DNA of 64,000 nucleotides from BPIH01 sp042408925 (GCA_042408925.1 JBHOQO010000139.1:4844-68843); one strand, 5' to 3'; positions 7,552 through 18,519 are shown, counted from the first letter of the stretch. Program-made: numbers and translations. Notes: a model not told the origin generated them from the sequence alone.

Positions 7552-8792
7552 GCCCCCGAGTGTAGGGCGACCGAAGCCCCGAGGGAGACGCCGAGGGAGA
7601 CGAGCCGGGCGATCCGTTCGCCGCAGCGCTCGAGCGGCGCCGTCCCCGCCGCCATCGCCTCTGCCACCGAGATCGGCGCCTCGACGACCGGAACGACAAC
7701 GACCCCGAACTCGCCGAGATCCCGGATCCCCTCCTCCGTCACCCCGCCCCCGACGGCGACGACGGCCCGCCCGGCCGCCCGAGCCCGTCGGGCGACCCCC
7801 ATCGCCGTCTTGCCGAAGGCCGTCTGGGCGTCGATCCGGCCCTCGCCGGTGAGGACGAGGTCGGCCGCCTCGAGCTTCGACTCGAACCCCGTTTCGGCCA
7901 TGACGAGCTCGACGCCGGGCTCGAACCGGAGACTCCCGAAGCGCCCGGCGAGGCAGAGGAGGGCGAAGCCGACCCCGCCGGCCGCCCCCGCCCCCGGCGT
8001 CGTCCGTTCCCGACGGCCGGTCGCCGCCTCGAGCCGATCCGCCCAGCGCGCGAGCATCGCGTCGAGGACCGCGACGTCGCCCGGGGCCGCGCCCTTCTGC
8101 GGCCCGTACGTGGCGGCCGCGCCCGTCGGGCCGAGGAGCGGGTTGCCGACGTCGCAGGCGACCGAGAGCTCCACCTCGGCGAGCCGGGGATCGAGATCCG
8201 ACAGGTCGACGGTCTCGAGGGCCTCGACGACCGCCGGCCAACCGCCCCCGCCCGGCAGCCCGTCAGCGGCGAGGAGGTCGCCCGATCGGCCCCGCAGCCG
8301 CGCCCCGAGGGCGACGAGGAGCCCGGCCCCGCCGTCGGTCGTCGCGCTCCCGCCGATCCCGAGGGTGATCCGCCGCGCCCCGCCGTCGAGGGCGGCCCGG
8401 AGGAGCTCGCCCGTCCCCCCCGTCGAGACCCGGAACGGATCGCGCTCGGAGGGCGCGAGCCGCGAGAGGCCCGAGGCCTCGGCGAGCTCGACGACCGCTC
8501 CCCGTGCCGCCCCCGCCGCTGCCTCGAGCCAGCGGGCCTCCACCTCCCGGCCGAGGGGGTCGCGGACCCGTGCCGCCCGCCACGCCCAGCCGCCGGCCGC
8601 CTCGATGGCGACGAGCGTCCCTTCGCCCCCGTCGGCGAGCGGAGCGAGGAGGACCCGATCCCCCGGCCGGGCCCGCCCCCAGCCGGTCGCCAGGGCCCGA
8701 GCGACCTCGACGGAGGTGAGCGACCCCTTGAACGAATCCGGCGCGACAAGGACGACGAGGCGAGGCTCGTGTCGAGCGGCCGAGCCCGCCAC
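7548..8792 (-). CDS. Glycerate kinase (GckA/GlxK family)
   Basis: A 414-residue protein, slightly longer than the usual 380. It opens with VAPDSFKGSLTS, the family hallmark, followed by LADGGEGT, GSATTDGGAG and the C-terminal LVLTGEGRIDAQT. It should phosphorylate glycerate with ATP, giving 2- or 3-phosphoglycerate. Directly upstream is a glucosyl-3-phosphoglycerate synthase fusion that needs 3-phosphoglycerate as acceptor, so the kinase may supply or recycle that substrate. The GTG start is 5 bases after the preceding stop, and its own stop overlaps nth. Confidence 0.9.
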   Translation of the reverse strand: MAGSAARHEPRLVVLVAPDSFKGSLTSVEVARALATGWGRARPGDRVLLAPLADGGEGTLVAIEAAGGWAWRAARVRDPLGREVEARWLEAAAGAARGAVVELAEASGLSRLAPSERDPFRVSTGGTGELLRAALDGGARRITLGIGGSATTDGGAGLLVALGARLRGRSGDLLAADGLPGGGGWPAVVEALETVDLSDLDPRLAEVELSVACDVGNPLLGPTGAAATYGPQKGAAPGDVAVLDAMLARWADRLEAATGRRERTTPGAGAAGGVGFALLCLAGRFGSLRFEPGVELVMAETGFESKLEAADLVLTGEGRIDAQTAFGKTAMGVARRARAAGRAVVAVGGGVTEEGIRDLGEFGVVVVPVVEAPISVAEAMAAGTAPLERCGERIARLVSLGVSLGASVALHSGA

Positions 8793-8797
8793 CGCCC

Positions 8798-10818
<2,021 letters not shown>

Positions 10819-10822
<4 letters not shown>

Positions 10823-12246
10823 GCGGGCCGACCCTCCGCCACGGGCGCTGCCACCGTCCCCTGCTCGGCCGGCCCGCGCTCGGCCGTCCAGCGCTCGACG
10901 AGGTACGGCTTGAGGAGCTCGAACTGGCGAGCCAGCCGCTCGACCCGCTCCTCGGCCTGTTCGGACGTGGCGGTCCGGTTCTCGACGACGAAGCCGCCGG
11001 CCCGGCCGAAGTAGATCGGGACGAGGGCGGCGACGAGCTCGGCCCGGGGGCGGTCGCGGTGCCCGGCGGCGACGATGAGGTCGTAGACGACCCGGGTCCA
11101 GATGTCGTCCGGGAAGCCGAAGGCGGCGGCCGCCTCGGCCATCTCGAGGGTCGACGGCCCGCCCGACCCGGCGGTCACGCTCGAGAGCCCGAGCCGGGTC
11201 CGGGCCTGGTCGGCGATCGTGCTCGCCTCGGCGGCGAGCTCGAGGACCGCCTCCGCCGTCGCCGGGGCGAGGATCTCCCGCCAGGTCGGGGCGAGGGTCA
11301 GGGCACCGGCCCCGAACTCGGCGAGGAGTCGGAGGGCGTTCACCTCGAGGGGCGGCGGCTCGAGGATCCGCTCGAAGCCGTAGACCGGGACCGGGTGGCT
11401 GCCCCGGATCGGGAGCCAGCGGTCGGCGTGCTCGATGGCGAGCCGGAGCGTCGTCCCGAGGACCTGCCGAAACATCGGCCCGAGGTCGGCCCCGGGGTCC
11501 TTCGGGTCGTGGACCTTCGCCCCGAGCCGGGTCTGGCAGACGGCGAAGCCGCCGATGAGGGCGTGGGTCGTCATCCAGATGTCGATCCCGAAGCGGCTGA
11601 CGTCCTCGTCCCAGTCGTCGAGGCTCAGGTAGTGGCGGACGAGGTCGCCGGAAACGCCGAAGTCGCCGCCGATGGGCTGGCGGATCCGGCGCCCGTAGAG
11701 GGCCCGGGTCAGCGGGTAGGTGACGCTGTTCGTGATCGTGCCGTCGAACTTGTAGCGGGCGTAGAGGGGGGCGACGAAGTCGTAGCCGCCTTTGAGGATC
11801 GGGCCGGCGAGGAGCTCGATCCACTCGGGGAGGATCGAGCGGAGGTCGGAGTCGACGACGATGAGGGCCTCGACTTCGAGGGCGGCCGCGATTTCGAAGA
11901 TCGTTCGGAGGGCGGCCCCCTTGCCGCCGACGCCGTCGATCTCCGGGTAGGTAAGGCTGAGGCGGGCGAGGCGGTTCGTCGGCCGGACGAGGAGGATCTG
12001 CTCGATGTAGTCGGGCGGCTCGGTCTCGACGACGACCCGCTGGGTCGCATCCGGGGAGCCGGCGTCGGCGTTGACGAGGACGGGCCGGAGGTCGGGGAAG
12101 TACTGGACGAGGCCGGCCTGGGCGGCGCGAACGACGTAGCCGATGGTCGCCGCGTTCTTGTAGCTCGGGATGCCGACCATGATGTCGGCTCGGCCAAGGC
12201 GCTCGACCTCGTCTCGGATCGCCGGGGTGAGGGTCGTCGCGGGCAC
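10819..12246 (-). CDS. GT-A glycosyltransferase, probably glucosylglycerate/mannosylglycerate-synthase-like
   Basis: A 475-residue protein with MVGIPSYKNAATIG, NADAGSPDAT, GGKGAALR, the VVDSDLRS metal motif, GGDFGVSGDL and FGIDIWMTTH. This layout resembles the single-step mannosyl/glucosyl-glycerate synthases. The C-terminal 150 residues are helical. With gpgS and glycerate kinase immediately downstream it probably works in glycerate-based compatible-solute synthesis; donor and acceptor are inferred only. The GTG start is 6 bases from a TACGGT box, making it the likely leaderless first gene of the operon running to nth. Confidence 0.75.
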
Positions 12247-12252
12247 GGCTCC

Positions 12253-12258
12253 ACCGTA
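12253..12258 (-). promoter_or_regulatory. -10 box of the glycosyltransferase-gpgS-glycerate kinase-nth operon
   Basis: TACGGT on the minus strand, 6 bases before the GTG start. The GGTGGAG it overlaps could alternatively serve as a Shine-Dalgarno if transcription starts further upstream. Confidence 0.45.
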
Positions 12259-12328
12259 GCACCCCGAGCGCGCGGCGTCCACGTGACCGACCGGATCGGC
12301 TGAGGTGCCGTGGGTCTGGCCGCGGCCG

Positions 12329-13060
12329 TCAGCGGCGAGGGATCGGGGCGAGGGTCCAGCCGCCGTTCGGGCGGCCCGGTTCGTAGCGGCTGTTCGCCGC
12401 CTTGTAGACGACGGAGCGGAAGCCGAGCGCCCGCCAGGCGCCGAGCCAGGGCTCGATCGGGAGCCGGACGAACGCCGTCCGGCGGACGAGGGGCCCCTCG
12501 GCGAGGACGCTTTCGAGGAGCCGCTTTCGCTCGAGGAGCGGGACGTCGAGGAGCGGCTCGCCGTCGAGGGCGAGGAGGTCGATGGCGACGAAGGCGAGCC
12601 GGTCGCCCGGCCGGCGTTCGAGGGGCGGGCCGGCATCCTCGCGGCCGCGGCGTCGGCCGAAGACGAGCTGGGCGGCAAGCTCGCCGGCCGTCGGGACCTC
12701 GACCTCGCCCGGCAGGATCCCCTCGCCGCTCCGACTCGCCTGGAGCGTCAAGAACCCGTCGAGGACGGCGTCGGCGGCGCGGATCGCGGCGCGGAGGGCC
12801 TCGACGAGGGCCTCCAGCTCCGCACGGCCCGCCGCCGAGCTCGGATCGGGGTGGGCATCGGGACCGGTCAGGGCCGTTCCCTCGGCGTCGATGATCCGGA
12901 GGCCCGCCGCCTCGAGGTGGACGAGGACCCGTCGGCCCTCCCAGAGCGGCTCGACGATCGGGTCGACGATGTCGCGCGGACGCCGGTCGCCGAAGGCGGC
13001 CGGTCGCCAGGCGGCGCGGTCGGCGAGGGCGGTACGAGGCGCAAGATCCGGGTGGCCCAC
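12329..13060 (-). CDS. ATP-dependent DNA ligase-like protein lacking the motif I lysine
   Basis: A 243-residue protein. Segments recall the adenylation domain of ATP-dependent DNA ligases: PLWEGRRVLVHL at the motif I position, DGFLT like motif III, FVAIDLLALDGEPLLDVPL and LLERKRLLESVL. A closing VVYKAANSRYEPGRPNGGW resembles motifs IV and V. The motif I K-x-D-G lysine that would be adenylated is missing (PLWEGRRV), so the protein is probably not a working ligase. GTG start assigned just below the galE stop. Possible roles are DNA binding or a decayed end-joining component. Same direction as galE, 46 bases apart. Confidence 0.6.
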   Translation of the reverse strand: MGHPDLAPRTALADRAAWRPAAFGDRRPRDIVDPIVEPLWEGRRVLVHLEAAGLRIIDAEGTALTGPDAHPDPSSAAGRAELEALVEALRAAIRAADAVLDGFLTLQASRSGEGILPGEVEVPTAGELAAQLVFGRRRGREDAGPPLERRPGDRLAFVAIDLLALDGEPLLDVPLLERKRLLESVLAEGPLVRRTAFVRLPIEPWLGAWRALGFRSVVYKAANSRYEPGRPNGGWTLAPIPRR

Positions 13061-13106
13061 ACTTGGATCGTACTCCCGGCGGGCCACCGGGCGTGATGAG
13101 GGGGCC

Positions 13107-14105
13107 CTACGGTCCCTCGTACCCCGTCGGATGGTCGAGGAGCCAGGCCCAGGCCGAGCCAATCATCGCCTCGAGGGAGCTCCGGGCAGGGCGCCAGCCG
13201 AGGACCTCGGCCGCGCGCCGGTTCGAGGCGACGAGGATCGGCGGATCGCCGGGGCGGCGCGGGCCGACCCGCTGCGGGATCGGGCGGCCGACGACGGCCT
13301 CGGCGGCGGCGAGGACCTCGCGGACGCTGTAGCCGCGCTCGGTCCCGAGGTTGCAGACGAGGGGCGCCGCGGTCCGCGGGTCGTCGGGCGCGGTCGCCTC
13401 GAGGGCGGCCAGGTGGGCCTCGGCGAGATCGGCGACGTGGATGTAGTCGCGGATGCACGTCCCGTCCGGGGTCGGGTAGTCGTCGCCGTAGACGACGACC
13501 TCGGGGGCTCGTCCCTGGGCGGCGGCGAGGACGTTCGGGATGAGGTGGGTCTCGGGGACGTGCCATTCGCCGACCCGGTCGGTCGCCCCGGCGACGTTGA
13601 AGTACCGGAGGCTGACGCTCCGGAGGCCGTAGGCGTGGCCGTACCAGGAGAGGGCGGCTTCGAGGGTCCGCTTCGTCTCGCCGTACGGGTTGATCGGGCG
13701 GAGGGGAGCGTCCTCGGTGATCGGGACCGCGTCGGGGATCCCGTAGACCGCGGCCGTCGAACTGAGGACGAAGCGCCCGACGCCGGCCCGCCGACAGGCC
13801 TCGAGGAGGGCGATCCCGCCGGCGACGTTGTCGCGATAGTAGCGGGCCGGATCGGCGATCGATTCCCCGACGAGGGAGCGGGCGGCGCAATGGAGGACGG
13901 CCTCGATCCCCTCCTCGCCAAGGAGGTCGCCGACGGCCGCTTCGTCGGCGTACGTCCCGACGACGAGGCGGGCGGCCTCGGGGACCGCGAGCGCGTGGCC
14001 CGTCGTGAGGTCGTCGAGGACGACGACGGTGTGGCCCACCTCGACGAGGCGTTCGACGCTCGCGGCACCGACGTAGCCGGCGCCGCCGGTCACCAGGATG
14101 CGCAT
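13107..14105 (-). CDS. galE: UDP-glucose 4-epimerase
   Basis: A 332-residue extended SDR. It has the N-terminal NAD-binding TGGAGYVG, LDDLTTGH, the HCAARSLVGES segment, a Ser/Thr catalytic site (SSTAAVYG), the YGETK Tyr-Lys pair, YFNVAGA and DYIHVADLAEAH. These are the GalE hallmarks, and full length is kept. It interconverts UDP-glucose and UDP-galactose. Given the neighbouring glucosyl-transfer genes it may help set UDP-glucose supply. The annotated function is secure; exact substrate range (hexose or HexNAc) is not. Confidence 0.93.
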   Translation of the reverse strand: MRILVTGGAGYVGAASVERLVEVGHTVVVLDDLTTGHALAVPEAARLVVGTYADEAAVGDLLGEEGIEAVLHCAARSLVGESIADPARYYRDNVAGGIALLEACRRAGVGRFVLSSTAAVYGIPDAVPITEDAPLRPINPYGETKRTLEAALSWYGHAYGLRSVSLRYFNVAGATDRVGEWHVPETHLIPNVLAAAQGRAPEVVVYGDDYPTPDGTCIRDYIHVADLAEAHLAALEATAPDDPRTAAPLVCNLGTERGYSVREVLAAAEAVVGRPIPQRVGPRRPGDPPILVASNRRAAEVLGWRPARSSLEAMIGSAWAWLLDHPTGYEGP

Positions 14106-14194
14106 CGGCGGAGCGAGCGGGGGTTCGGGCGGGCGATCGGAGCGAGCGCGAGGATCATTGAGCGGATGGTAGCCGGCCGGGATGGTGACGGGCC

Positions 14195-14650
14195 TCAGGG
14201 CCGGCGGAGGAGCCGGCCCAGCCAGCCGCGCCGTCGTCGCGCGGGGGCATCGGCGTCGCGCGGCGCGGGCGGCCGGGCGTCCGGGTGCGCTTCGGGTGCC
14301 GCCCGGGTCGCGGGTGCCACACCGGTCTCGGGTGCCGCCCCGGTCTCGGGTGCCGCCCCGGTCTCGGGTGCCGCCCCGGTTGCCGCCGCCCGGGTCGCTC
14401 GAACCTCCTCGAGGCGGGCGACGAGCCGCTGCGCCGCGACGTTCTCGGGATCGGCCGCCAGGGCCTGCCGTGCCAGCTCGAGCGCTCCCGCTTCGTCACC
14501 GCGCTCGAGGGCGACCCGAGCGAGCCCGACGATGGCGATGGCGTTCCCGGGGTCGGCGGCGAGGACCTGCCGGTACGTCTGCTCGGCCCGATCGAGGAGC
14601 CCGGCGACGAGGGCCCGCTCGGCGTCGAGGAGGAGCTCGATGGTCGTCAC
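14195..14650 (-). CDS. Small TPR protein with GAAPET repeats
   Basis: A 151-residue protein. Residues about 8-78 form two TPR units (LLDRAEQTYRQVLAADPGN and ARVALERGDEAGALELARQALAADPEN). A low-complexity tail of four near-identical 18-base repeats encodes GAAPET. It ends in a cluster of Arg (RRRRGWLGRLLRR), which may bind membrane or nucleic acid. The GTG start is 6 bases after the cca stop, so it is probably cotranscribed. No specific partner can be named. Confidence 0.65.
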   Translation of the reverse strand: MTTIELLLDAERALVAGLLDRAEQTYRQVLAADPGNAIAIVGLARVALERGDEAGALELARQALAADPENVAAQRLVARLEEVRATRAAATGAAPETGAAPETGAAPETGVAPATRAAPEAHPDARPPAPRDADAPARRRRGWLGRLLRRP

Positions 14651-14656
14651 GATCCG

Positions 14657-16213
14657 CTACGCCTCGTCGGCGGCCAGGGACCGGGCGAGGAGGAGGAGGG
14701 TCGGTCGCTCGTTCAGCGACGGGTCGGCGACGACCCGCTCGAGGAGGGCGTCGAGGATTCGACCGAGGCGCGGCCCCGGCTCCACACCGAGCTCGGCGAT
14801 GAGGTCGTCGCCGTCGACGGCGAGGTCGCGTCGGTCGAGGACGACCGGGCCGGCGAGGATCGCCGCGACGCGCGCCTCGAGCTCGGCCACGCCGGTCGCT
14901 TCGGGCGGCAGGCCGCTCCCGACGTTGTCGGCCCGTCGCAAGGCGAAGAGCTCGTCGAGGGCGTCGGGGCCGATCCGGGCGATGAAGCGTCGGACGGCGG
15001 CGTCGCTCCAGCTCCCCTCGTAGGAGAACATGTGGTGACGGACGAGGTGGGCGACCCGCTCGATCGTCTCGCGGGGCAGCCGGAGGCGCCGGAGGATCAC
15101 CTCGCTCAGCTCCGCCCCCCGGAGCTCGTGGCCCGGGAAGTGCCCCTCGGCGGCCGTTCCGGGCTTGCCGACGTCGTGGAGGAGGGCAGCGAGCCGGACG
15201 ATCGGCCGCTCGGCCGGTGCGGCATCGACGGTCCGGAGCGTGTGGGCCCAGAGGTCGTCGCCGGGAACCTTGGCCTGGGGGACCCCGCGCTGGGCGGCGA
15301 GCTCGGGGAGGAGGCGTTCGAGAAGGCCGGTCGCCTCGAGGAGCCCGAGGCCGATGGACGGCCGGCGGGCGGCGAGGAGCTTCGTCAGCTCGGCCGCGAT
15401 CCGTTCGCCCGAAAGGTGGCGGACGAGGTCGGCCCGCTCCCGGATCGCCGCGAGCGTGGCCGGCTCGATCTCGAACTCGAGGACGGCGGCGAGGCGGATC
15501 GCCCGGACCATCCGGAGGGCGTCCTCCCCGAAGCGGTCGAACGGGTTGCCGACGGCCCGGATCCGGCGGGCGGCGAGGTCGGCGAGGCCGCCGTGGGGGT
15601 CGACCAGGCGGATCTCGGCGGGCGTGCCGTCGGGGCTCGGCTCGGCGCCCCAGGCGAGGGCGTTGATCGTGAAGTCGCGGCGGGCGAGGTCGTCCTCGAT
15701 CCGCTCGCCAAACTCGACCCGGTGGGGGCGGCGGAAGTCGGCGTACTCGTGCTCGGAGCGGAAGGTCGTGATCTCGTGGACGCCGTCCCGGCGGCGGACG
15801 CCGACGGTCCCGAACTGGTTCTCGTACGACGCGTCGGGGAAGACCGCCAGGACCTCCTCGGGGCGGGCGGCGGTGGCGAGGTCCCAGTCGGCGGCCGGGC
15901 GGTCGAGGAGGACGTCGCGGAGCGAGCCGCCGACGAGGTAGGCGGCGTGGCCGGCGGCCCAGAGCCGGCGGAGGAGGTCGAGGACGGGTTCGGGGACGGC
16001 GGCGGCGATCTTCGCCCGGGCGGCCTCGGGATCGAGCGGCTCGGCGGGCGTGTTCGGCTCGGTCGGCCTTCGTCCTGTGGTGGGCCCTCGCCCCGCGGTC
16101 GACCCTCGCCCCGCGGTCGACCCTCGCCGCGCGGTCGACCCTCGCCGCGCGGTCGACTCGTCCCGTCCCCGACCGGCGCTCAGCTCCGGCCGAGGAAGAG
16201 GTACGTCCGCCAC
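14657..16213 (-). CDS. cca: CCA tRNA nucleotidyltransferase / poly(A) polymerase family, with HD domain
   Basis: About 518 residues. The class II nucleotidyltransferase head is clear (AYLVGGSLRDVLLDRPAADWDLAT with the metal-binding D-x-D), followed by RRDFTINALAW, the RF(G)EDALRMVRA segment and an HD domain (LAALLHDVGKPG, VRHHMF). It adds or repairs tRNA CCA ends. The start is uncertain: there is no ATG or GTG close to the conserved domain. GTG at 16213 is used, overlapping the HNH gene by 34 bases; a CTG overlapping the HNH stop at 16183 is the alternative. The N-terminus carries a repeated STARRG-type low-complexity stretch. Confidence 0.85.
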   Translation of the reverse strand: MADVPLPRPELSAGRGRDESTARRGSTARRGSTAGRGSTAGRGPTTGRRPTEPNTPAEPLDPEAARAKIAAAVPEPVLDLLRRLWAAGHAAYLVGGSLRDVLLDRPAADWDLATAARPEEVLAVFPDASYENQFGTVGVRRRDGVHEITTFRSEHEYADFRRPHRVEFGERIEDDLARRDFTINALAWGAEPSPDGTPAEIRLVDPHGGLADLAARRIRAVGNPFDRFGEDALRMVRAIRLAAVLEFEIEPATLAAIRERADLVRHLSGERIAAELTKLLAARRPSIGLGLLEATGLLERLLPELAAQRGVPQAKVPGDDLWAHTLRTVDAAPAERPIVRLAALLHDVGKPGTAAEGHFPGHELRGAELSEVILRRLRLPRETIERVAHLVRHHMFSYEGSWSDAAVRRFIARIGPDALDELFALRRADNVGSGLPPEATGVAELEARVAAILAGPVVLDRRDLAVDGDDLIAELGVEPGPRLGRILDALLERVVADPSLNERPTLLLLARSLAADEA

Positions 16214-16695
16214 GCCTCGTTCCGCGAATCGGCGAGGTACGGCGTGAACAGCGAGTAGACGTCGCTCCTCGGCTCGAAGGGCTGCCGGATCAGGCGCATC
16301 CGAGCCTCCTCGAGGGTCTTGCCGCCCTTGCGGTGGTTGCAGCTCTTGCAGGCCGTCACGAGGTTCTCCCAGGTGTGGCCGCCGCCGCGGTGGCGGGGCA
16401 CGACGTGATCGAGGGTCAAATCGTTCGTCTGGCGGCCGCAGTACTGACAGGTGTAGTGGTCGCGGGCGAAGACCTCGCGACGGGCGAGCCGGACCCGCGG
16501 TCGCGGTCGCCGGACGAGGTGCTGGAGGCGGATTACGGACGGCGCCCGGAACTCGGTCCGCGGCGTCCGGACGACCTGGTGGTCGTATTCGATGACCTCG
16601 GCCTTGGCGCCCAGGATGAGCCGGAACGCGCGCGGCAGGTTGCACACGTTCAGCGGCTCGTAGTTCTGGTTCAGCACGAGGACGACGCCGTCCAT
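16180..16695 (-). CDS. HNH endonuclease family protein
   Basis: A 171-residue protein. The N-terminal VLVLNQNYEPLNVC is typical of the HNH5-type bacterial family. Zinc-knuckle pairs CQYC and CKSC flank the catalytic LDHVVPRHRGG and ENLVTAC..CNHRKG. The complete beta-beta-alpha-metal site suggests an active nuclease; the biological role of this widespread housekeeping family is not known. The ATG lies 10 bases after a TACCAT box (likely leaderless). Upstream is the 16.8-17.1 kb repeat array. Confidence 0.9.
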   Translation of the reverse strand: MDGVVLVLNQNYEPLNVCNLPRAFRLILGAKAEVIEYDHQVVRTPRTEFRAPSVIRLQHLVRRPRPRVRLARREVFARDHYTCQYCGRQTNDLTLDHVVPRHRGGGHTWENLVTACKSCNHRKGGKTLEEARMRLIRQPFEPRSDVYSLFTPYLADSRNEAWRTYLFLGRS

Positions 16696-16705
16696 GATGG
16701 AGGCG

Positions 16706-16711
16706 ATGGTA
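16706..16711 (-). promoter_or_regulatory. -10 box of the HNH gene
   Basis: TACCAT on the minus strand, 10 bases before the ATG, with no Shine-Dalgarno. The repeat array begins about 90 bases further upstream. Confidence 0.4.
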
Positions 16712-16803
16712 ATCGAGCCGAGCCCGGCGTGTTGTCCGCGCGGGTGCCGGTCGTCCTCGGCCGCGTCCGCGGCCCCGCCCCGTGCCGGCCCGCCGCGCCC
16801 AGC

Positions 16804-17074
16804 CATTCGTCCGGTGCATGGAATGTCGTGCGGCACCGGCCGCGACGCGCCACCTATTCACCCGGCGCATCTCCGCCCCGGTCGGCGGCCCTCCGCCGCT
16901 CCGCGCATTCCCGAGGCGAATACAAGCCGGCCCGCAACCGGCCGCGACCGACCGTGCATTCTCCCGGCGAATGGGCGACCAGGCCGGCCGCCCATCGGCG
17001 CCCGTACATTCACCGCCCGCATGATCGACCGGGGTCGGCCGCGTCGCATCACGCCAGCATGCGCCCGATGAATG
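16804..17074. repeat. 51-bp-period array of six 17-bp dyad motifs
   Basis: Six copies of a 17-bp imperfect palindrome, consensus CATTCNCCCGGCGNATG, start at 16804, 16855, 16906, 16957, 17007 and 17058. Start-to-start distances are 51, 51, 51, 50 and 51 bp. The segment between motifs is not random: units 1, 3, 4 and 5 share a central CGGCCGC-like core about half-way. The array occupies the 507-bp gap between the HNH and HMG-CoA lyase genes, which contains no convincing gene. No copy is exact, so this is an old or selectively constrained array. Confidence 0.85.
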
Positions 17075-17202
17075 TCCGACGATCTCCGGACGTCAGTCCC
17101 GGGCTCGGCCACCCAGGGCCACTCCGCCGCCCCCGGCCCCCTTCGTGGCGCCGCTCCCGGCGACCGCCCGGCCGCCCGCAGCACCCGACCGCCTGCCGCC
17201 CC

Positions 17203-18192
17203 TCAGTCGGGCCGAACCGGCCACCCGCCGGCCTGGCCCACCTTCGAGGCCAGCGGCCGCCCGAGCGCCCCGCTGATGAAGCGACCCGCCTCGAGGACCC
17301 CCGCCAGGTCCACCCCGTGCTCCCAGCCCTCGCCGTCGAGCAGGTAGACGAGGTCCTCCGTCGCCAGGTTGCCGGCCGCGCCCGGGGCGTACGGGCAGCC
17401 GCCCGTCCCGCCGCTCGAGGCGTCGAAGCAGCGGACGCCCGCGGCCAGGCCCGCCACCACGTTCGCGAGCGCCGTCCCTCGAGTGTCGTGGAGGTGGAGG
17501 GCGAGCCGGTCGAGTCCGATCCCGGCGTCCACCGCCCGCCCGACGAGGTCGCCGACCTGGCTGGGCACCCCGACCCCGATCGTGTCGCCGAAGCAGACCT
17601 CGTCGACCCCGAGCTCGAGGAGGCGGGCCCCGACGGCGACCGCCCGGGCCGGGTCGACCCGCCCCTCGTACGGGCAGCCGAAGGCGGTCGAGACGTAGCC
17701 GCGGACCCACCAGCCCCGCTCGCGGGCCGCGGCGACGACCGGGCCGAACGTCGCCAGGCTCTCGGCGACGGTCATCCCGATGTTGTGGCGGGTGAAGGCG
17801 TCCGTGGCGGCCGTGAAGACCGCGATCGCCTCGATCCCGGCCCGTTCCGCCCGCTCCAGGCCCCGGAGGTTCGGGACGAGGGCGACGTAGCGGATCCCCG
17901 GGCGCCGCGGGAGCCCGGCCGCGACCGCCTCGGCGTCGGCGAGCTGGGGGACGGCGCGGGGCGAGACGAAGCTCGTCGCCTCGATCTCCCGGAGTCCGGC
18001 GGCGACGAGCAGCTCAAGGTACCGGAGCTTCGCCGCGGTCGGGATCGGGGTCGCCTCGTTCTGGAGGCCGTCGCGCGGCCCGACCTCGTAGATCCGGACC
18101 CGACGGTCCGCGGCCGCCGGCGGGTCGGCGCCCGGTTGCCGGGCGGTCGGGTCGGGCCCGGTCCCTTCGGCTCCGGCCCCGATCCCGCCCAC
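17203..18192 (-). CDS. mvaB: Hydroxymethylglutaryl-CoA lyase
   Basis: A 329-residue TIM-barrel enzyme with EVGPRDGLQNE (substrate and metal Asp), ATSFVSPRAVPQ, a metal-binding HLHDTRGTALAN and the Gly-rich catalytic-Cys loop GGTGGCPYAPGAAGN. It cleaves HMG-CoA to acetyl-CoA and acetoacetate, the last step of leucine/isovalerate breakdown. A Pro/Ala-rich 30-residue N-terminal extension precedes the domain. GTG start, 19 bases after the small upstream ORF and in the same run as the carboxylase alpha subunit and enoyl-CoA hydratase. Confidence 0.92.
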   Translation of the reverse strand: MGGIGAGAEGTGPDPTARQPGADPPAAADRRVRIYEVGPRDGLQNEATPIPTAAKLRYLELLVAAGLREIEATSFVSPRAVPQLADAEAVAAGLPRRPGIRYVALVPNLRGLERAERAGIEAIAVFTAATDAFTRHNIGMTVAESLATFGPVVAAARERGWWVRGYVSTAFGCPYEGRVDPARAVAVGARLLELGVDEVCFGDTIGVGVPSQVGDLVGRAVDAGIGLDRLALHLHDTRGTALANVVAGLAAGVRCFDASSGGTGGCPYAPGAAGNLATEDLVYLLDGEGWEHGVDLAGVLEAGRFISGALGRPLASKVGQAGGWPVRPD

Positions 18193-18211
18193 GACCTCGC
18201 TCCCGAGCGGC

Positions 18212-18487
18212 CTACAGCCGCGGCGGATCCGCGGTCCGGTCGAGCTCGGCGATGGCGACCTCGATCCGGGCGATCTCCTGGACGGCGGCGACCCACTCCT
18301 CGCTCCCGAGCGGCGCCGCGTTCCGACGCCGCCGTGCCGCGGCGTGGGCGGCGAGGAGCGCCTCGCGGGTGGGCCGCTCCCCGCCCGATGCGGCGGCGGT
18401 CGTCGGGGGATCGGTGACTGGTGGTCGGTTCGGCGTCGGCATCGCGAATGTCGGTCCCGTCTGGCGATCGAGCTTCGGCTCGATCAT
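18212..18487 (-). CDS. Small conserved-looking protein between carboxylase and HMG-CoA lyase
   Basis: A 91-residue protein of no family I recognise. The N-terminal half is Pro/Thr-rich; the C-terminal half is predicted helical (REALLAAHAAARRR, then EWVAAVQEIARIEVAIAELD), with heptad-like spacing suggesting a coiled coil. Its position inside the acyl-CoA carboxylase operon recalls the small epsilon subunits of actinobacterial carboxylases, but I see no sequence match, so that role is only a guess. Confidence 0.55.
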   Translation of the reverse strand: MIEPKLDRQTGPTFAMPTPNRPPVTDPPTTAAASGGERPTREALLAAHAAARRRRNAAPLGSEEWVAAVQEIARIEVAIAELDRTADPPRL

Positions 18488-18519
18488 CGTAGCGCCTCTA
18501 GCGCCTCGGCTGAGGAGCC

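Noticed and set aside
16694..17184. Open frames on both strands through the 16.8-kb array
   Set aside because: Three frames on the plus strand and one on the minus strand are open because the array period is 51 bp and stop codons are rare at this GC. None has a start signal or recognisable domain.
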